Below are positions 51,893 through 61,530 of a stretch of 64,000 nt of DNA, piece by piece. Origin of the DNA: Amycolatopsis viridis. Lineage in GTDB: Bacteria; Actinomycetota; Actinomycetes; Mycobacteriales; Pseudonocardiaceae. A program made the translations under genes and the position numbers. The first letter of the stretch is position 1; the number at the start of each line of letters is the position of its first letter. Under the pieces are notes generated by a model. That model saw nothing but the letters and a program-made list of their open reading frames with translations. It was not told the DNA's origin and searched no databases. The DNA lies in the NCBI RefSeq assembly GCF_011758765.1, contig NZ_JAANOU010000001.1, forward strand, positions 620,001-684,000, written 5' to 3'.

Positions 51893-52822
51893 TCAAGCGC
51901 GCAAGGCCGCGGTCAGCCACTCGACCGCCGGTACGCGTGCCGGTATCTCCGGCCAGCCGTTCATGATCGCCATCAGCTGCCAGTACCGTTCGGCCCTGCC
52001 GTCGGTCCCGGCGGCGATCCGGTCGGCCAGCGACGCGCGGAACGCGTGGTCGGCCGGGTCCTGTCCGTCCCGCGCCGAGGTTCGCGCGACGTCGTCGGCC
52101 AGTGCGCGGCCTTCCGGGGATTCCGGCGGCAGCCCTGCTTCCAGCGCCTGCTGCGCCCGCTCACTCCACGCGAACCACTCCTGCGGCGGCGGGCCGAACT
52201 CCGCCCCCGCACCCACGGCGTCCGCGTGCCGCTCGCTCATGCGCCGGATCGCGGCCCGGAACTCCGGATCCTGGATCAGCTCCGCGAACTCGATCCACGC
52301 CTCCAGCTGTTCGGGTGACGGGTCGTCGGGCAGTTCTGGCTTCGCCGAGCGCATCCGTTCGTAGAACCCGGTGTCGACGGCCAGCCCGTCGGTCATCTCC
52401 CGCCAGAACTCCGCCACCAGACGGGCTCGCTCCTCATCGGACATCGCGGCGAGTTTGTTCATCAGTTCCACCTCCGCCAGTTCGGATTTCCGCTTCACGA
52501 ACGCACGCAGCACCGCGCGCCGCAGCCGGAGCCTGCGGATCTGCTCGTCCAGCGCATCGAGGTGGCGCTGCGCCAGCCGGGACACGCTTGTCTCCCGGTC
52601 CAGCACCGCGGACACCTCGGCCAGCCCCAGGCCGAGCTCGCGCAGCGTCTTGATCAGCTCGAGCCGGGCCATGGCCGTCACGTCGTAGAGCCGGTAGCCG
52701 GATCCGGTGCGATCGGCGGGCGGGAGCAGCCCCTCGTCGGAGTAGAACCGGATGGTCTTCACCGGCAACCCGGTGCGCCGGCTCAACTCGCCGATGGTGA
52801 ACGTCCCGTCCACACGTCCCAT
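51893..52822 (-). CDS. MerR-family transcriptional regulator
   Basis: A 309-residue regulator. The N-terminal domain has TIGELSRRTGLPVKTIRFYSDEG (about 8-30), with GYRLYD as the wing. A coiled dimerisation helix (about 75-120) is followed by a long uncharacterised ligand domain (about 130-309) with many Trp and Glu. There is no metal-binding cysteine pair, so an organic ligand is likely. The ATG has GGAGGG 6 nt upstream, but a GTG at 52813 is equally compatible with the promoter geometry. It lies between folK and the DUF3180 gene, convergent with folK. Confidence 0.88.
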   Translation of the reverse strand: MGRVDGTFTIGELSRRTGLPVKTIRFYSDEGLLPPADRTGSGYRLYDVTAMARLELIKTLRELGLGLAEVSAVLDRETSVSRLAQRHLDALDEQIRRLRLRRAVLRAFVKRKSELAEVELMNKLAAMSDEERARLVAEFWREMTDGLAVDTGFYERMRSAKPELPDDPSPEQLEAWIEFAELIQDPEFRAAIRRMSERHADAVGAGAEFGPPPQEWFAWSERAQQALEAGLPPESPEGRALADDVARTSARDGQDPADHAFRASLADRIAAGTDGRAERYWQLMAIMNGWPEIPARVPAVEWLTAALRA

Positions 52823-52851
52823 GCTCAACCCTCCAGTCACTGGAGAGTCAA
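52821..52851 (-). promoter_or_regulatory. MerR-type operator and promoter
   Basis: On the minus strand -35 TTGACT (52846-52851), then the palindrome CTCCAG-TGA-CTGGAG (52831-52845), and a 19-bp spacer to GAGCAT (52821-52826). If GAGCAT is the -10, transcription would begin at the GTG at 52813, giving a leaderless message with a slightly shorter protein. Confidence 0.6.
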
Positions 52852-52871
52852 CTGTGCCAGGATCCCCTGGG

Positions 52872-52877
52872 TACCGT
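52872..52877 (+). promoter_or_regulatory. -10 box of a probable leaderless transcript (DUF3180 gene)
   Basis: TACCGT lies 7 nt before the ATG at 52885. It argues for that start rather than the GTG 9 nt upstream, which overlaps the box. Confidence 0.5.
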
Positions 52878-52884
52878 GGGCGGT

Positions 52885-53346
52885 ATGCACTTCACGCGGC
52901 CTCGTGAGCTGGTGATCGCCGGGCTGATCGGGCTGGTGGTCGCGTACCTGCTGTTCCGGTTCGCCTACGGAGACCTGCCCCAGCTGCCGCGGCCGGCCGG
53001 CGCGACCCTGCTGGTGCTCGCGGTGATCGAAATCCCGCTCGCGTTCGCGATGCGGTCGCGGGTGCGGTCCCGCCGGGTGGTGAACGCGGTGTCGGCAGCG
53101 CGCACGGTGGCGCTCGCGAAGGCGTCCTCGCTGCTGGGCGCGATCATGCTCGGAGCGTGGGCCGGCATCGCCGGTGCGCTGATCCCGCGGGCACCTGAGG
53201 TGGCCGCGGCATCGAGAGACCTCTACAGCGTCGCGATCGGGGCGGTGTGCGCGGCGGTGCTTATCGCCGCGGCGCTGTGGCTGGAACACTGCTGCCGCAC
53301 GCCCGACGACGACGAGCGTGATCCCGATCATCGCCCGACCGGTTAA
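52885..53346 (+). CDS. DUF3180 membrane protein
   Basis: A 153-residue protein with about four membrane helices (RELVIAGLIGLVVAYLLF, then pairs at about 40-55, 75-100 and 117-137). This fits the DUF3180 family (Rv3605c-like), whose gene follows folK in mycobacteria too. No function is known. The small basic loop RSRVRSRRV suggests cytoplasmic sides. Confidence 0.86.
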   Translation: MHFTRPRELVIAGLIGLVVAYLLFRFAYGDLPQLPRPAGATLLVLAVIEIPLAFAMRSRVRSRRVVNAVSAARTVALAKASSLLGAIMLGAWAGIAGALIPRAPEVAAASRDLYSVAIGAVCAAVLIAAALWLEHCCRTPDDDERDPDHRPTG

Positions 53347-53402
53347 CGCTGCGAATCGACCGCTCGAAGTACCAACTAGGTCTCGGACGGATAACTAGCG
53401 GG

Positions 53403-53408
53403 TACGGT
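53403..53408 (+). promoter_or_regulatory. -10 box of a probable leaderless transcript (DUF6779 gene)
   Basis: TACGGT lies 7 nt before the ATG at 53416, supporting that start over the GTG that overlaps the box. Confidence 0.5.
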
Positions 53409-53415
53409 GTTGGTC

Positions 53416-54951
53416 ATGACTGGCGAGGGTGACGAGACGCGCGGCCGCGTCGTGGGCAGGCCGTGGTTTCTCATCGGCCTGGTCCTCGTGGTCGGCGCCA
53501 CGATTCCGCTGGTGCTGGCCGACGACGTGCGCTTCATGCGGCTGGGGATCGTCGCGGCGCTGTGGGCGGCGCTGATCGGCGCTTTCCTCGCGGTGCGGTA
53601 CCGCCGCCAGGCGACCGACACCGAGGAGGCGGTCGCGCAGGCGCAGGAGGTCTACGAGCTGGAGCTCGAGCGCGAGATCGCTGCGCGGCGCGAGTTCGAG
53701 CTGGAGGTCGAAGCCGAGACGCGGCAACGCATCGAGTCCGAGTCGCGCAGCGAGCTGGACGCCCTGCGTGCGGAAATCGCGTCCCTGCGGGACAACCTGC
53801 AGAACCTCTTCGGTGGCGAGGTGCTGCTCGAGCGCGTGGCGCTGACCGCGCAGGCCACCCGGATGCGGGCGCTGCGCGAGGAGCAGCGGGTCGTCGAACC
53901 CGGGCCGGCCAAGCCGGTGCAGATCGCCGCCGCCAAGAAGCGGGAGGGCACCGACCGGCCCACCGAGTTCATCGAGCGCGTGCGGGAGAAGGAGGCGGCG
54001 CGCACCGGCGGCCGGCCGAGCGCGCCGGAGCCGCGGCGGCCCGAGGTGTCGATGGACCTGCCCGCGCGCCGGGTCGTCAACGCCGAACCCGTGGACGCGG
54101 AGCGGACCCGGGTGCAACCGGCGGCGAAGAAGCCGGAGCGCACGCAGGCCCGGGCGGCCGAGCCGAGCCGTCCCGCGCCCAGTCGTCCGGAACGCCCCCG
54201 TCCGCCCGCCGCCACGGCGCCCGTCAAGCGTGAACCGCCGCGCGTCGAGCAGCCGACGGAGGTCGCCAAGGTCGTCGAACCGGACCGCCCGCCGCGTGCG
54301 GAGCGTCCGGCGACCGACCTGTCCGCGGCGTTCCCGACGCGCGTGACGCGCCCGGTGCAGCCGCCGGTCGCCGAGCCGCGGGGCGAGGCCGTCCGTGACG
54401 AGGCTCCGCGGGCGGAGCCGCCGCGGAACGAGCCGGAGCCCGGGAAACCGGTGGCATCGGAGGATCACCCCGCGATCAACGAGACCCTGCCGGTCGAGGT
54501 CCGGCGGCTCGCGCAGCAGGGCCGGCCGGGCGGCCGCCGTCGCCGGGCCGAGGAGGACGAGGCGCCCACCGGCCGCCGTCGCCGCCCCGCCGACAACGAA
54601 GCGCGGCGCATCGCGGACGAGCCGGAGGAGGAAACGGCAACGGCTTCGCGCCGGTCCACGGCCGGTGCCGGGGTCGCGGGCCGCCGCCGCTCGGCCGATG
54701 CCAGTGGGTACCGGTCCGGCGCGGCCATCTCGGGCCGGCGTTCCGCGGAAGCCGCGAGCCGCGCGGTCGAGGAGCCGGCCGGCCGTCGTCACCGCTCCGA
54801 AGGCGAAACCCCGGCCCGGACGGCCACCGGCCGCCGCGCCGTGGCGGACGACGACACCGGCTCGCACTCCGCGGGCCGCTCGGTGAGCGAACTGCTGGCC
54901 GCCAACGGCAAGACGGCGGCCCCGCGACGCCGCCGCCGCGCGGAGGACTGA
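53416..54951 (+). CDS. DUF6779-like membrane protein with coiled coil and disordered tail
   Basis: A 511-residue protein (511 aa). Two helices (about 14-33 and 41-59) anchor it, followed by an acidic coiled coil (about 65-125, EVYELELEREIAARREF) and a long tail rich in Arg, Pro, Ala and Glu with RRR/GRRRR clusters. This pattern and position fit the Pseudonocardiaceae protein class labelled DUF6779 and the mycobacterial Rv3604c. It probably scaffolds something at the membrane. No enzyme motif is visible. Confidence 0.76.
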   Translation: MTGEGDETRGRVVGRPWFLIGLVLVVGATIPLVLADDVRFMRLGIVAALWAALIGAFLAVRYRRQATDTEEAVAQAQEVYELELEREIAARREFELEVEAETRQRIESESRSELDALRAEIASLRDNLQNLFGGEVLLERVALTAQATRMRALREEQRVVEPGPAKPVQIAAAKKREGTDRPTEFIERVREKEAARTGGRPSAPEPRRPEVSMDLPARRVVNAEPVDAERTRVQPAAKKPERTQARAAEPSRPAPSRPERPRPPAATAPVKREPPRVEQPTEVAKVVEPDRPPRAERPATDLSAAFPTRVTRPVQPPVAEPRGEAVRDEAPRAEPPRNEPEPGKPVASEDHPAINETLPVEVRRLAQQGRPGGRRRRAEEDEAPTGRRRRPADNEARRIADEPEEETATASRRSTAGAGVAGRRRSADASGYRSGAAISGRRSAEAASRAVEEPAGRRHRSEGETPARTATGRRAVADDDTGSHSAGRSVSELLAANGKTAAPRRRRRAED

Positions 54952-55046
54952 CACCCCGCGGGGCTGCGCACCCGGGCAGCCGCCGTCCTGAAACGCGATC
55001 AGCGTGCGGACGCCGGACAGGCGCTCGCCCGGCCGACCAGTCACCG

Positions 55047-55052
55047 TAAAGT
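55047..55052 (+). promoter_or_regulatory. -10 box of a probable leaderless transcript (PrsW-like gene)
   Basis: TAAAGT lies 8 nt before the GTG at 55061. No ribosome binding site is visible. Confidence 0.42.
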
Positions 55053-55060
55053 GCCGGGCT

Positions 55061-56194
55061 GTGACGGCACCCCCTCGCAGGCTCACCGTGCTCCTGCCCG
55101 TGCTCGGGCTCGTCGTGCTGGCCGCGTGCGGCCTCACCGTGCTCGGCGTGGTCACGGTGCAGGTCGGCCCGGTCGCGGTGGCCATCGGCGTCGCCGCGGC
55201 GCTGGTTCCCGTCGCGGTCGTCGTGGCCGCCATCCTGTGGGTCGACCGCTGGGAACCGGAGCCGGCGAAGTTGCTGCTCGTCGCCTTCTTCTGGGGCGCC
55301 TGCCTCGCCGCGATCACCGCGCTGCTGATCAACAACACCGCCGAAACGGTCGGCGACCTCCTGCTCGGCGAGGGCCGCGGCAGCAAGCTCAGCGCGCTCC
55401 TGTCCGCCCCACTGGTCGAGGAAGCCGCGAAGGCGTCGTTCGTGCTCGCCGTGCTGCTGCGCCGCGCCGACGAGTTCGACGGGATCATCGACGGCATCGT
55501 CTACGCCGGGTTCACCGCCGCCGGGTTCGCCTTCTCCGAGAACATCTACTACTTCGGCCGCGCCTTCGCCGACTACGGCTTCGGCGACGCCACCAGCACC
55601 GGGGTGATCGCCGCGTTCGTGCTGCGCGGCGTGATGTCGCCGTTCACCCACCCGCTGTTCGCCGCGCTCACCGGCATCGGTTTCGGCTACGCCGCCCGAG
55701 CCGGCAACCGGACGGTCAAGATCCTCGCGCCGCTCGGCGGTTACCTCGCCGCCGTCCTGCTGCACGCCCTGTGGAACGGTGCGGCGGTCCTCGGTGGCGC
55801 GAAGACCTTCCTCAACGTCTACTTCCTGATCATGGTCCCGCTGTTCATCGCGGTCGTGCTGCTCGTCCTCCTGCAACGCCGGCGCGAACAACGGATCGTC
55901 ACCGCCGCACTGCCCGCCATGGTGGAGGCGCGGCTCATCGCGCCGTCGGAGGTCGAGTTGCTGTCCACGCTCGCCGGCCGTCGCGAGTGGCGGCGTGAGG
56001 CCCGGCAGCAGTCCGGGCGCGCCGCCGCGAAGGCTGTCGCCCGCTACCAGGCGAGCGTGACCGAACTCGCCTTCCTGCGCCGCCGCACGGGCACCCCGGA
56101 CCACGAACAGCGCAAGCTCCAGCTGCTCGCGACGCTGCGCAATTCCCGCGCCGATGCGGTGCGGCTGGCGGGTGACGGCGGGCAGTCCCGGTGA
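55061..56194 (+). CDS. PrsW-family intramembrane metalloprotease
   Basis: A 377-residue protein with about eight helices in residues 8-275. The PrsW features are EEAAKASFVLAVLLRR (EExxK), GFAFSENIYYF, HPLFAALTGIGFGYA and HALWNGAAVL. PrsW-type enzymes cleave anti-sigma or other membrane proteins. The C-terminal 100 residues are cytoplasmic and helical. The upstream gap has no other gene. Confidence 0.86.
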   Translation: MTAPPRRLTVLLPVLGLVVLAACGLTVLGVVTVQVGPVAVAIGVAAALVPVAVVVAAILWVDRWEPEPAKLLLVAFFWGACLAAITALLINNTAETVGDLLLGEGRGSKLSALLSAPLVEEAAKASFVLAVLLRRADEFDGIIDGIVYAGFTAAGFAFSENIYYFGRAFADYGFGDATSTGVIAAFVLRGVMSPFTHPLFAALTGIGFGYAARAGNRTVKILAPLGGYLAAVLLHALWNGAAVLGGAKTFLNVYFLIMVPLFIAVVLLVLLQRRREQRIVTAALPAMVEARLIAPSEVELLSTLAGRREWRREARQQSGRAAAKAVARYQASVTELAFLRRRTGTPDHEQRKLQLLATLRNSRADAVRLAGDGGQSR

Positions 56195-56340
56195 ACCGGG
56201 TCGGGTGAAGCTGGTCACCTGCGCCCGACCGGCGGCGTGCCCGCGAGCTACTCTCGCCCCGTCGTCCGGTACCCGCGAACGGAGCGGGACTGGAACGAGC
56301 GGAGGAGTTCTGCTGCCATGAGCGTCCACCGGGGCACGCC

Positions 56341-57234
56341 GTGAGCCGGCCCGCCCGGCTCGGCGTCGGGGTGATTTCCGCCGGCCGCGTGGGCAGCGTT
56401 GTCGGCGCCGCGCTGGCCCGCGCCGGGCACACCGTGGTCGCCGCCTCCGGTATCTCCGCCGCCTCCCAGGCCCGTGCCGAGCGCATGCTGCCCGGTGTCC
56501 CGCTGTCACCGCCGGACCAGGTCGCCACCTCCGCCGACCTCGTGCTGCTCGCGGTACCCGACGACGAGCTCGCCGGCCTGGTCCGCGGGCTGGCCGCCAC
56601 CGGATCCTGGCGGCCCGGTCAGATCGTCATCCACACCTCCGGCGCGCACGGTCTCGACGTGCTCGCGCCCGCGGCGGAAGCCGGTGCGCTGCCGCTGGCC
56701 CTGCACCCGGTGATGACGTTCACCGGCCGCTCCGAGGATCTGGACCGGCTGACCGCCTGCAGCGTGGGCGTCACCGCCGCGGCCGGTGACGAGGCGGCGT
56801 GGAACGTCGGCGAGGCGCTGACGGTCGAGATGGGCGCGGAGCCGGTGCGCGTGCCGGAAGCTGCCCGGCCGCTGTACCACGCGGCGCTCGCGCACGGCGC
56901 CAACCACCTGATCACCCTCGTCGACGACTGCGTGGACCTGTTGCGGAGCGCGGGAATCGCCAACGCCGAGCGCATGCTCGGCCCACTGTTGTCCGCCGCG
57001 CTGGACAACGCGCTGCGCCACGGCGACCGCGCCCTGACCGGTCCGGTCGCGCGCGGCGACACCGGTACGCTGCGCAAGCACCTCGAGGTGCTCGAAGCCA
57101 CCGAGCCCGCGATCGTGCCCGCCTACACCGCCCTCGCGCGGCGCACCGCGCGGCGAGCGGAAGCGGCCGGCCTGCTCGACGCCGGTGCCGCCGCCGACAT
57201 CACCGAACTCCTGGAAGGGCCGGGAAACCCGTGA
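56341..57234 (+). CDS. DUF2520/Rossmann-like NAD(P)-binding protein
   Basis: A 297-residue protein. The N-terminal Rossmann domain begins RLGVGVISAGRVGSVVGAALARAGH (a GxGxxG-like pattern, here SAGRVGS), with the block VLLAVPDDELAGLV. The C-terminal helical domain (about 170-290) has the DUF2520 pattern YHAALAHGANHLITLVDD. It matches Rv3603c, next to panC in mycobacteria, and was once thought to be a ketopantoate reductase-like enzyme, but this is unproven. The GTG start is preceded by no strong site; the end overlaps panC by GTGA. Confidence 0.86.
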   Translation: MSRPARLGVGVISAGRVGSVVGAALARAGHTVVAASGISAASQARAERMLPGVPLSPPDQVATSADLVLLAVPDDELAGLVRGLAATGSWRPGQIVIHTSGAHGLDVLAPAAEAGALPLALHPVMTFTGRSEDLDRLTACSVGVTAAAGDEAAWNVGEALTVEMGAEPVRVPEAARPLYHAALAHGANHLITLVDDCVDLLRSAGIANAERMLGPLLSAALDNALRHGDRALTGPVARGDTGTLRKHLEVLEATEPAIVPAYTALARRTARRAEAAGLLDAGAAADITELLEGPGNP

Positions 57235-58115
57235 CCACACCCAAATTCAGCCGCGGGCGGCTGAACACGTTCCAGACGCCCGGCGACGTCCACCGGGTCA
57301 CCGCCGCGCTCCGGTCGGTCGGCCGCAAGGTCGCGCTGGTGCCCACGATGGGCGCCCTGCACGCCGGGCACCGCGAGCTCATCCGCCGCGCCAAGCGGCT
57401 GCCGAACACCGTCGTGGCGGTGTCGATCTTCGTGAACCCGTTGCAGTTCGGTGAGGGTGAGGACTTCGACGCGTACCCGCGCCCCCTGGAGCGGGACCTG
57501 GCGATCCTCGCCGAGGACGGCGTGGAGATCGCGTTCGTGCCGAAGGTCGGCGACCTCTACGCCGAGGGTCACGCGGTGACCCTGCACCCCGGCCCGCTCG
57601 GCGACGAGCTGGAGGGCGCCCACCGCCCCGGGCACTTCGCCGGCGTGCTGACGGTGGTGGCGAAGCTGTTCAACATCGTCACGCCGGACTACGCGTTCTT
57701 CGGCGAGAAGGACTACCAGCAGCTGGTCCTGATCAAGCGGATGGTGCGCGACCTCGATCTCGACGTCCGCGTGATCGGGGTGCCGACCGTCCGGGAGCCG
57801 GACGGGCTGGCGCTGTCCTCCCGCAACGTCTACCTCGCGCCCGAACAGCGGGAATCGGCCGTGGTGCTGTCGGCGGCGCTGGCCGCGGGCGGGCACGCCG
57901 GGCCGCGCGGGGCGGAGGCGGTGCTCGCGGCGGCGCGCGACACGCTGGCCGCCCGTCCGGAGGTCGCCGTCGATTATCTGGAGTTGCGCGGAACCGATCT
58001 CGGTCCCGCACCCGTCGATGGGGAAGCACGGCTGCTGATCGCCGCCCGCGTCGGGCGGACCCGGCTGATCGACAACGTCCCGGTGGTGCTGGGCGCGTCG
58101 GAGGAAGAGAGATAA
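57231..58115 (+). CDS. panC: Pantothenate synthetase
   Basis: A 294-residue enzyme joining pantoate and beta-alanine with ATP. The HIGH-like motif is in [14 protein letters not shown] (about 38-51), with [25 protein letters not shown] and the KMSKS-like SSRNVYL. It precedes panD, which makes beta-alanine, by 2 nt and coaX a little further, so the order panC-panD-coaX supplies coenzyme A. Confidence 0.96.
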   Translation: MTTPKFSRGRLNTFQTPGDVHRVTAALRSVGRKVALVPTMGALHAGHRELIRRAKRLPNTVVAVSIFVNPLQFGEGEDFDAYPRPLERDLAILAEDGVEIAFVPKVGDLYAEGHAVTLHPGPLGDELEGAHRPGHFAGVLTVVAKLFNIVTPDYAFFGEKDYQQLVLIKRMVRDLDLDVRVIGVPTVREPDGLALSSRNVYLAPEQRESAVVLSAALAAGGHAGPRGAEAVLAAARDTLAARPEVAVDYLELRGTDLGPAPVDGEARLLIAARVGRTRLIDNVPVVLGASEEER

Positions 58116-58117
58116 CC

Positions 58118-58615
58118 ATGTACCGCACGATGCTGAAGTCGAAGATCCATCGCGCGACGGTCACCCAGGCCAACCTGCACTACGTCGGGTCGGTCACGAT
58201 CGACGAGACGCTGATGGAGGCGGCCGACCTGCTGCCCGGCGAACTCGTGTCCATTGTGGACGTAACCAACGGCGCGCGGCTGGAGACCTACGTGATCCCC
58301 GGCGAGCGGGACAGCGGTGTCATCGGCATCAACGGCGCGGCCGCCCACCTCGTCCACCCGGGCGACCTGGTGATCATGATCGCCTACGGGCAGATGGACA
58401 ACGCCGAAGCGGCCACCTACCGGCCGCGGATCGTGTTCGTCGACGACGAGAACCGCGTCAAGCACTCCGGCAGCGATCCCGGCCACGCACCCGCCGGCTC
58501 GGGCCTGGTCAGCGGCAGCATCCCGATCGGGTCGCCGGACCGGGAGAACCCGTTCCCGGTCGCCGAGACCGTGGACGCGGCGCGCCTCGACGCGCTGCTG
58601 CACGCCGAGAGCTGA
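58118..58615 (+). CDS. panD: Aspartate 1-decarboxylase
   Basis: A 165-residue pyruvoyl enzyme. The self-cleavage site Gly-Ser is in HYVGSVTID (residues 24-25), the pattern [16 protein letters not shown] is intact, and [15 protein letters not shown] follows. Beyond residue 125 there is a tail of about 40 residues, longer than in E. coli, rich in Gly, Ser and Pro, as in some actinobacteria. In mycobacteria this tail is where pyrazinoic acid resistance maps, as reported. Confidence 0.95.
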   Translation: MYRTMLKSKIHRATVTQANLHYVGSVTIDETLMEAADLLPGELVSIVDVTNGARLETYVIPGERDSGVIGINGAAAHLVHPGDLVIMIAYGQMDNAEAATYRPRIVFVDDENRVKHSGSDPGHAPAGSGLVSGSIPIGSPDRENPFPVAETVDAARLDALLHAES

Positions 58616-58621
58616 GCCGCG

Positions 58622-59407
58622 GTGCTCCTGGCGATCGACGTCGGCAACACGAACGTCGTGCTCGGCCTCTACGAGGGCCGGGGGGACGCGGCCAAGCTCG
58701 TCGGCGACTGGCGCATGCGGACCGACGCGCAGATGACCGCCGACGAGCTGGCGCTGACCATGCGCGGGCTGCTGGGCACCCACGCCGATGCGATCACGGG
58801 GATCAGCGCCCTGTCGACCGTGCCGGCGGTGCTGCGGGAGATGCGGGTGATGCTCGGCCGCTACTACCCGCGGGTGCCGAAGGTGGTCGTCGAGCCCGGC
58901 GTGCGCACCGGCGTCCCGCTGCTGGTCGACAACCCGCGGGAGGTGGGGGCGGACCGGCTGGTCAACACCCTCGCCGCGCACCACCTCTACCGCACCGCCT
59001 GCGTGGTGGTCGACTTCGGGACCTCGACCAACGTCGACGTGATCTCGGCGAAGGGTGAGTTCCTCGGCGGCGCGTTCGCGCCGGGCATCGAGATCTCGGT
59101 GGACGCGCTGGCCGCCCGGGCGGCGGCGCTGCGCAAGGTCGAGCTCGCCCGGCCGCGGTCGGTGATCGGGAAGAACACGGTGGAGTGCTTGCAGTCCGGC
59201 ATCGTGTTCGGGTTCGCCGGCCAGGTCGACGGGCTGGTGCGGCGGATCGTGCGGGAGCTGACCGCGCGCACCCACGAACCAGTCACCGTGCTCGGCACCG
59301 GCGGGCTCGCGCCGCTGGTGATCGGCGAGTCGGAGACGATCACCGAGCACGTGCCGGATCTGACGCTGCTCGGCCTGCGGCTCGCCTTCGAACGGCAGAC
59401 GCGGTAA
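58622..59407 (+). CDS. coaX: Type III pantothenate kinase
   Basis: A 261-residue kinase of the ASKHA fold, which carries out the first committed step to coenzyme A. Phosphate 1 motif is [16 protein letters not shown] (about 2-17), the [15 protein letters not shown] block follows, and [12 protein letters not shown] is phosphate 2. The GTG start is 6 nt after the panD stop. Confidence 0.95.
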   Translation: MLLAIDVGNTNVVLGLYEGRGDAAKLVGDWRMRTDAQMTADELALTMRGLLGTHADAITGISALSTVPAVLREMRVMLGRYYPRVPKVVVEPGVRTGVPLLVDNPREVGADRLVNTLAAHHLYRTACVVVDFGTSTNVDVISAKGEFLGGAFAPGIEISVDALAARAAALRKVELARPRSVIGKNTVECLQSGIVFGFAGQVDGLVRRIVRELTARTHEPVTVLGTGGLAPLVIGESETITEHVPDLTLLGLRLAFERQTR

Positions 59408-59449
59408 CGGCGCTCCGCCCGGTGGACGGTGGTGACGCCGGCAGGTCGA

Positions 59450-59817
59450 ATTCGCCACCGGCGGTGGCCGGGTTGGTGCGCGATTTCGGTAAGGGCAGCG
59501 TCGGCGTCGAACCAGTGGAACGCCTGACCGGCGAGCACCGCGTCGGCGCTGGAACCGGGCAGCGGAGTCAGTTCGGCCGTGCCGTCCAGGATCGGCACGT
59601 CTGGGTGGTGCCGGCCGAACTCGGCTCGGATCTCCGGGTCCGGTTCCACGGCGGTGACCCGGAGGCCGAGCGCGCGCAGTCCGCCGGTGGGCTGTCCGGT
59701 GCCCGCGCCGAGATCCACCACTTCGGCGGCCCGTGGTGGCACCGCCCAGTGCAGCGCGTCGAGCGGGTAGTCCGGACGGTGCTTGGCTTAGTCCGCGATG
59801 CTATCGGTGATCTCCAC
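59450..59817 (-). pseudogene. Remnant of a class I SAM-dependent methyltransferase
   Basis: On the minus strand the frame reads a start-like VEITDSIAD, an in-frame TAA at 59788-59790, then AKHRPDYPLDALHW, the SAM-binding motif VVDLGAGTGQPTGGL, VTAVEPDPEIRAEF, and VLAGQAFHWFDAD, ending after ALTEIA. Family members continue for another 120 or so residues beyond this point, and the upstream stop interrupts the N-terminus. So both the beginning and the end are broken, and it is most likely a dead fragment between coaX and lysS. Confidence 0.72.
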
Positions 59818-59862
59818 GGCCGGTACAGGTAATCCGGTTGGCCCAGCCGGAAGCGGGGTTCG

Positions 59863-59868
59863 TACCCT
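59863..59868 (+). promoter_or_regulatory. -10 box of a probable leaderless transcript (lysS)
   Basis: TACCCT lies 6 nt before the ATG of lysS, with no Shine-Dalgarno between. Confidence 0.52.
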
Positions 59869-59874
59869 GTCCGC

Positions 59875-61386
59875 ATGACGGATTCCCCCTCCCCGGATCG
59901 CCCCGTGCCCGCTGACGACCTGCCCGAACAGATGCGGGTCCGGCGGGCCAAGCGCGATCGCCTGCTCGCGGAGGGCGTGGAGCCGTACCCGGTGGAGGTG
60001 CCGCGCACCCACACGCTCGCGCAGGTGCGCGCGGCCCACCCGGACCTGCCGCCGGACACCGCGACCGGTGAGACCGTCGGCGTGACCGGCCGCGTGATGT
60101 ACCTGCGCAACACCGGCAAGCTGTGCTTCGCCACGCTGCGCGGCGGGGACGGCACCGAACTGCAGGCCATGATCAGCCTGGCGAAGGTCGGCGAGGAGGC
60201 TCTGGCCGCGTGGAAGGGCGACGTCGACCTCGGCGACCACGTGTTCGTCCGCGGCGAGGTCATCACCTCCAAGCGCGGTGAGCTCTCCGTGATGGCCGAC
60301 GAATGGCGGATGGCCGCGAAGGCGTTGCGCCCGCTCCCGGTCGCGCACAAGGACCTGGCCGAGGAGACACGGGTCCGGCAGCGTTATGTCGACCTGATCC
60401 TGCGCGAGCAGGCGCGCGATGTGGTGCGCACCCGCGCGGCCGTGATGCGATCGCTGCGGGAGTCCTTCCACCGGCGCGGTTTCACCGAGGTGGAAACGCC
60501 GATGCTGCAGACCCTGCACGGTGGCGCTTCGGCCCGCCCGTTCGTCACCCATTCGAACGCGTTCGACATCGACCTGTATCTGCGGATCGCGCCGGAGCTG
60601 TTCCTGAAGCGCTGCGTGGTGGGCGGGATCGAGAAGGTCTTCGAGATCAACCGCAACTTCCGCAACGAGGGCAGCGACTCCTCGCATTCGCCGGAATTCG
60701 CGATGCTGGAGTACTACGAGGCGTACGCCACCTACGACACCAACGCGGTGATGACCCGTGAGCTCATCCAGGAAGCCGCGCAGGCGGTTTTCGGGAGCCT
60801 GGAGGTCACGCTGGCCGACGGCAGCACCTACGACCTGTCCGGCGAGTGGACGTCGCTGAGCATGTACGACTCCTTGTCGGACGCGCTGGGCGAGGAGGTC
60901 ACCCCGCAGACCCCGGCGGAGAAGCTGCGCGGGTTCGCCGAGGCCCGTGGTCTGGAGGTCGACCCGAAACTGGGCCACGGGAAGCTGGTCGAGGAACTGT
61001 GGGAGCACCTCGTGGGCGACCACCTGCACGCCCCGACTTTCGTGCGGGATTTCCCGATCGAAACCTCGCCGCTGACCCGCCAGCACCGCAGCAAGCCCGG
61101 GGTGGCCGAGAAGTGGGACCTCTACGTCCGGGGATTCGAGTTGGCCACCGGATACTCCGAGCTCGTCGATCCGGTGATCGAGCGGGAAAGATTGGTGGAC
61201 CAGGCCCGCCGCGCCGCAGCCGGCGATAGTGAAGCGATGCGCCTGGACGAGGATTTCCTGCGTGCGCTCGAGTACGGAATGCCACCGAGTGGTGGCGTGG
61301 GAATGGGCGTCGATCGCCTGCTGATGGCGCTCACCGGTCTCGGCATCCGGGAGACGATCCTCTTCCCGCTGGTGCGGCCCGAATAG
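59875..61386 (+). CDS. lysS: Lysyl-tRNA synthetase, class II
   Basis: A 503-residue enzyme charging tRNA-Lys. The N-terminal anticodon-binding OB domain (about 60-150) is followed by the class II core: motif 2 in [30 protein letters not shown] (FRNE) and motif 3 in [15 protein letters not shown]. The C-terminus ends ILFPLVRPE, typical of the family. It is followed by lsr2 with no other gene, as in mycobacteria (Rv3598c-Rv3597c). Confidence 0.97.
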   Translation: MTDSPSPDRPVPADDLPEQMRVRRAKRDRLLAEGVEPYPVEVPRTHTLAQVRAAHPDLPPDTATGETVGVTGRVMYLRNTGKLCFATLRGGDGTELQAMISLAKVGEEALAAWKGDVDLGDHVFVRGEVITSKRGELSVMADEWRMAAKALRPLPVAHKDLAEETRVRQRYVDLILREQARDVVRTRAAVMRSLRESFHRRGFTEVETPMLQTLHGGASARPFVTHSNAFDIDLYLRIAPELFLKRCVVGGIEKVFEINRNFRNEGSDSSHSPEFAMLEYYEAYATYDTNAVMTRELIQEAAQAVFGSLEVTLADGSTYDLSGEWTSLSMYDSLSDALGEEVTPQTPAEKLRGFAEARGLEVDPKLGHGKLVEELWEHLVGDHLHAPTFVRDFPIETSPLTRQHRSKPGVAEKWDLYVRGFELATGYSELVDPVIERERLVDQARRAAAGDSEAMRLDEDFLRALEYGMPPSGGVGMGVDRLLMALTGLGIRETILFPLVRPE

Positions 61387-61530
61387 TTACGCAACACACC
61401 GGGCGCGGTATCGGTAAGGTGATTTGCGTGCCGCCCCGATTCCAGGTATTAATGTCCTAGTCATTGGGTTCTGGTCAGGGCGCCTGCCCCTGCCCGATCA
61501 TTCGCGGCTGGCCCAAACGGGAGGAAACAC

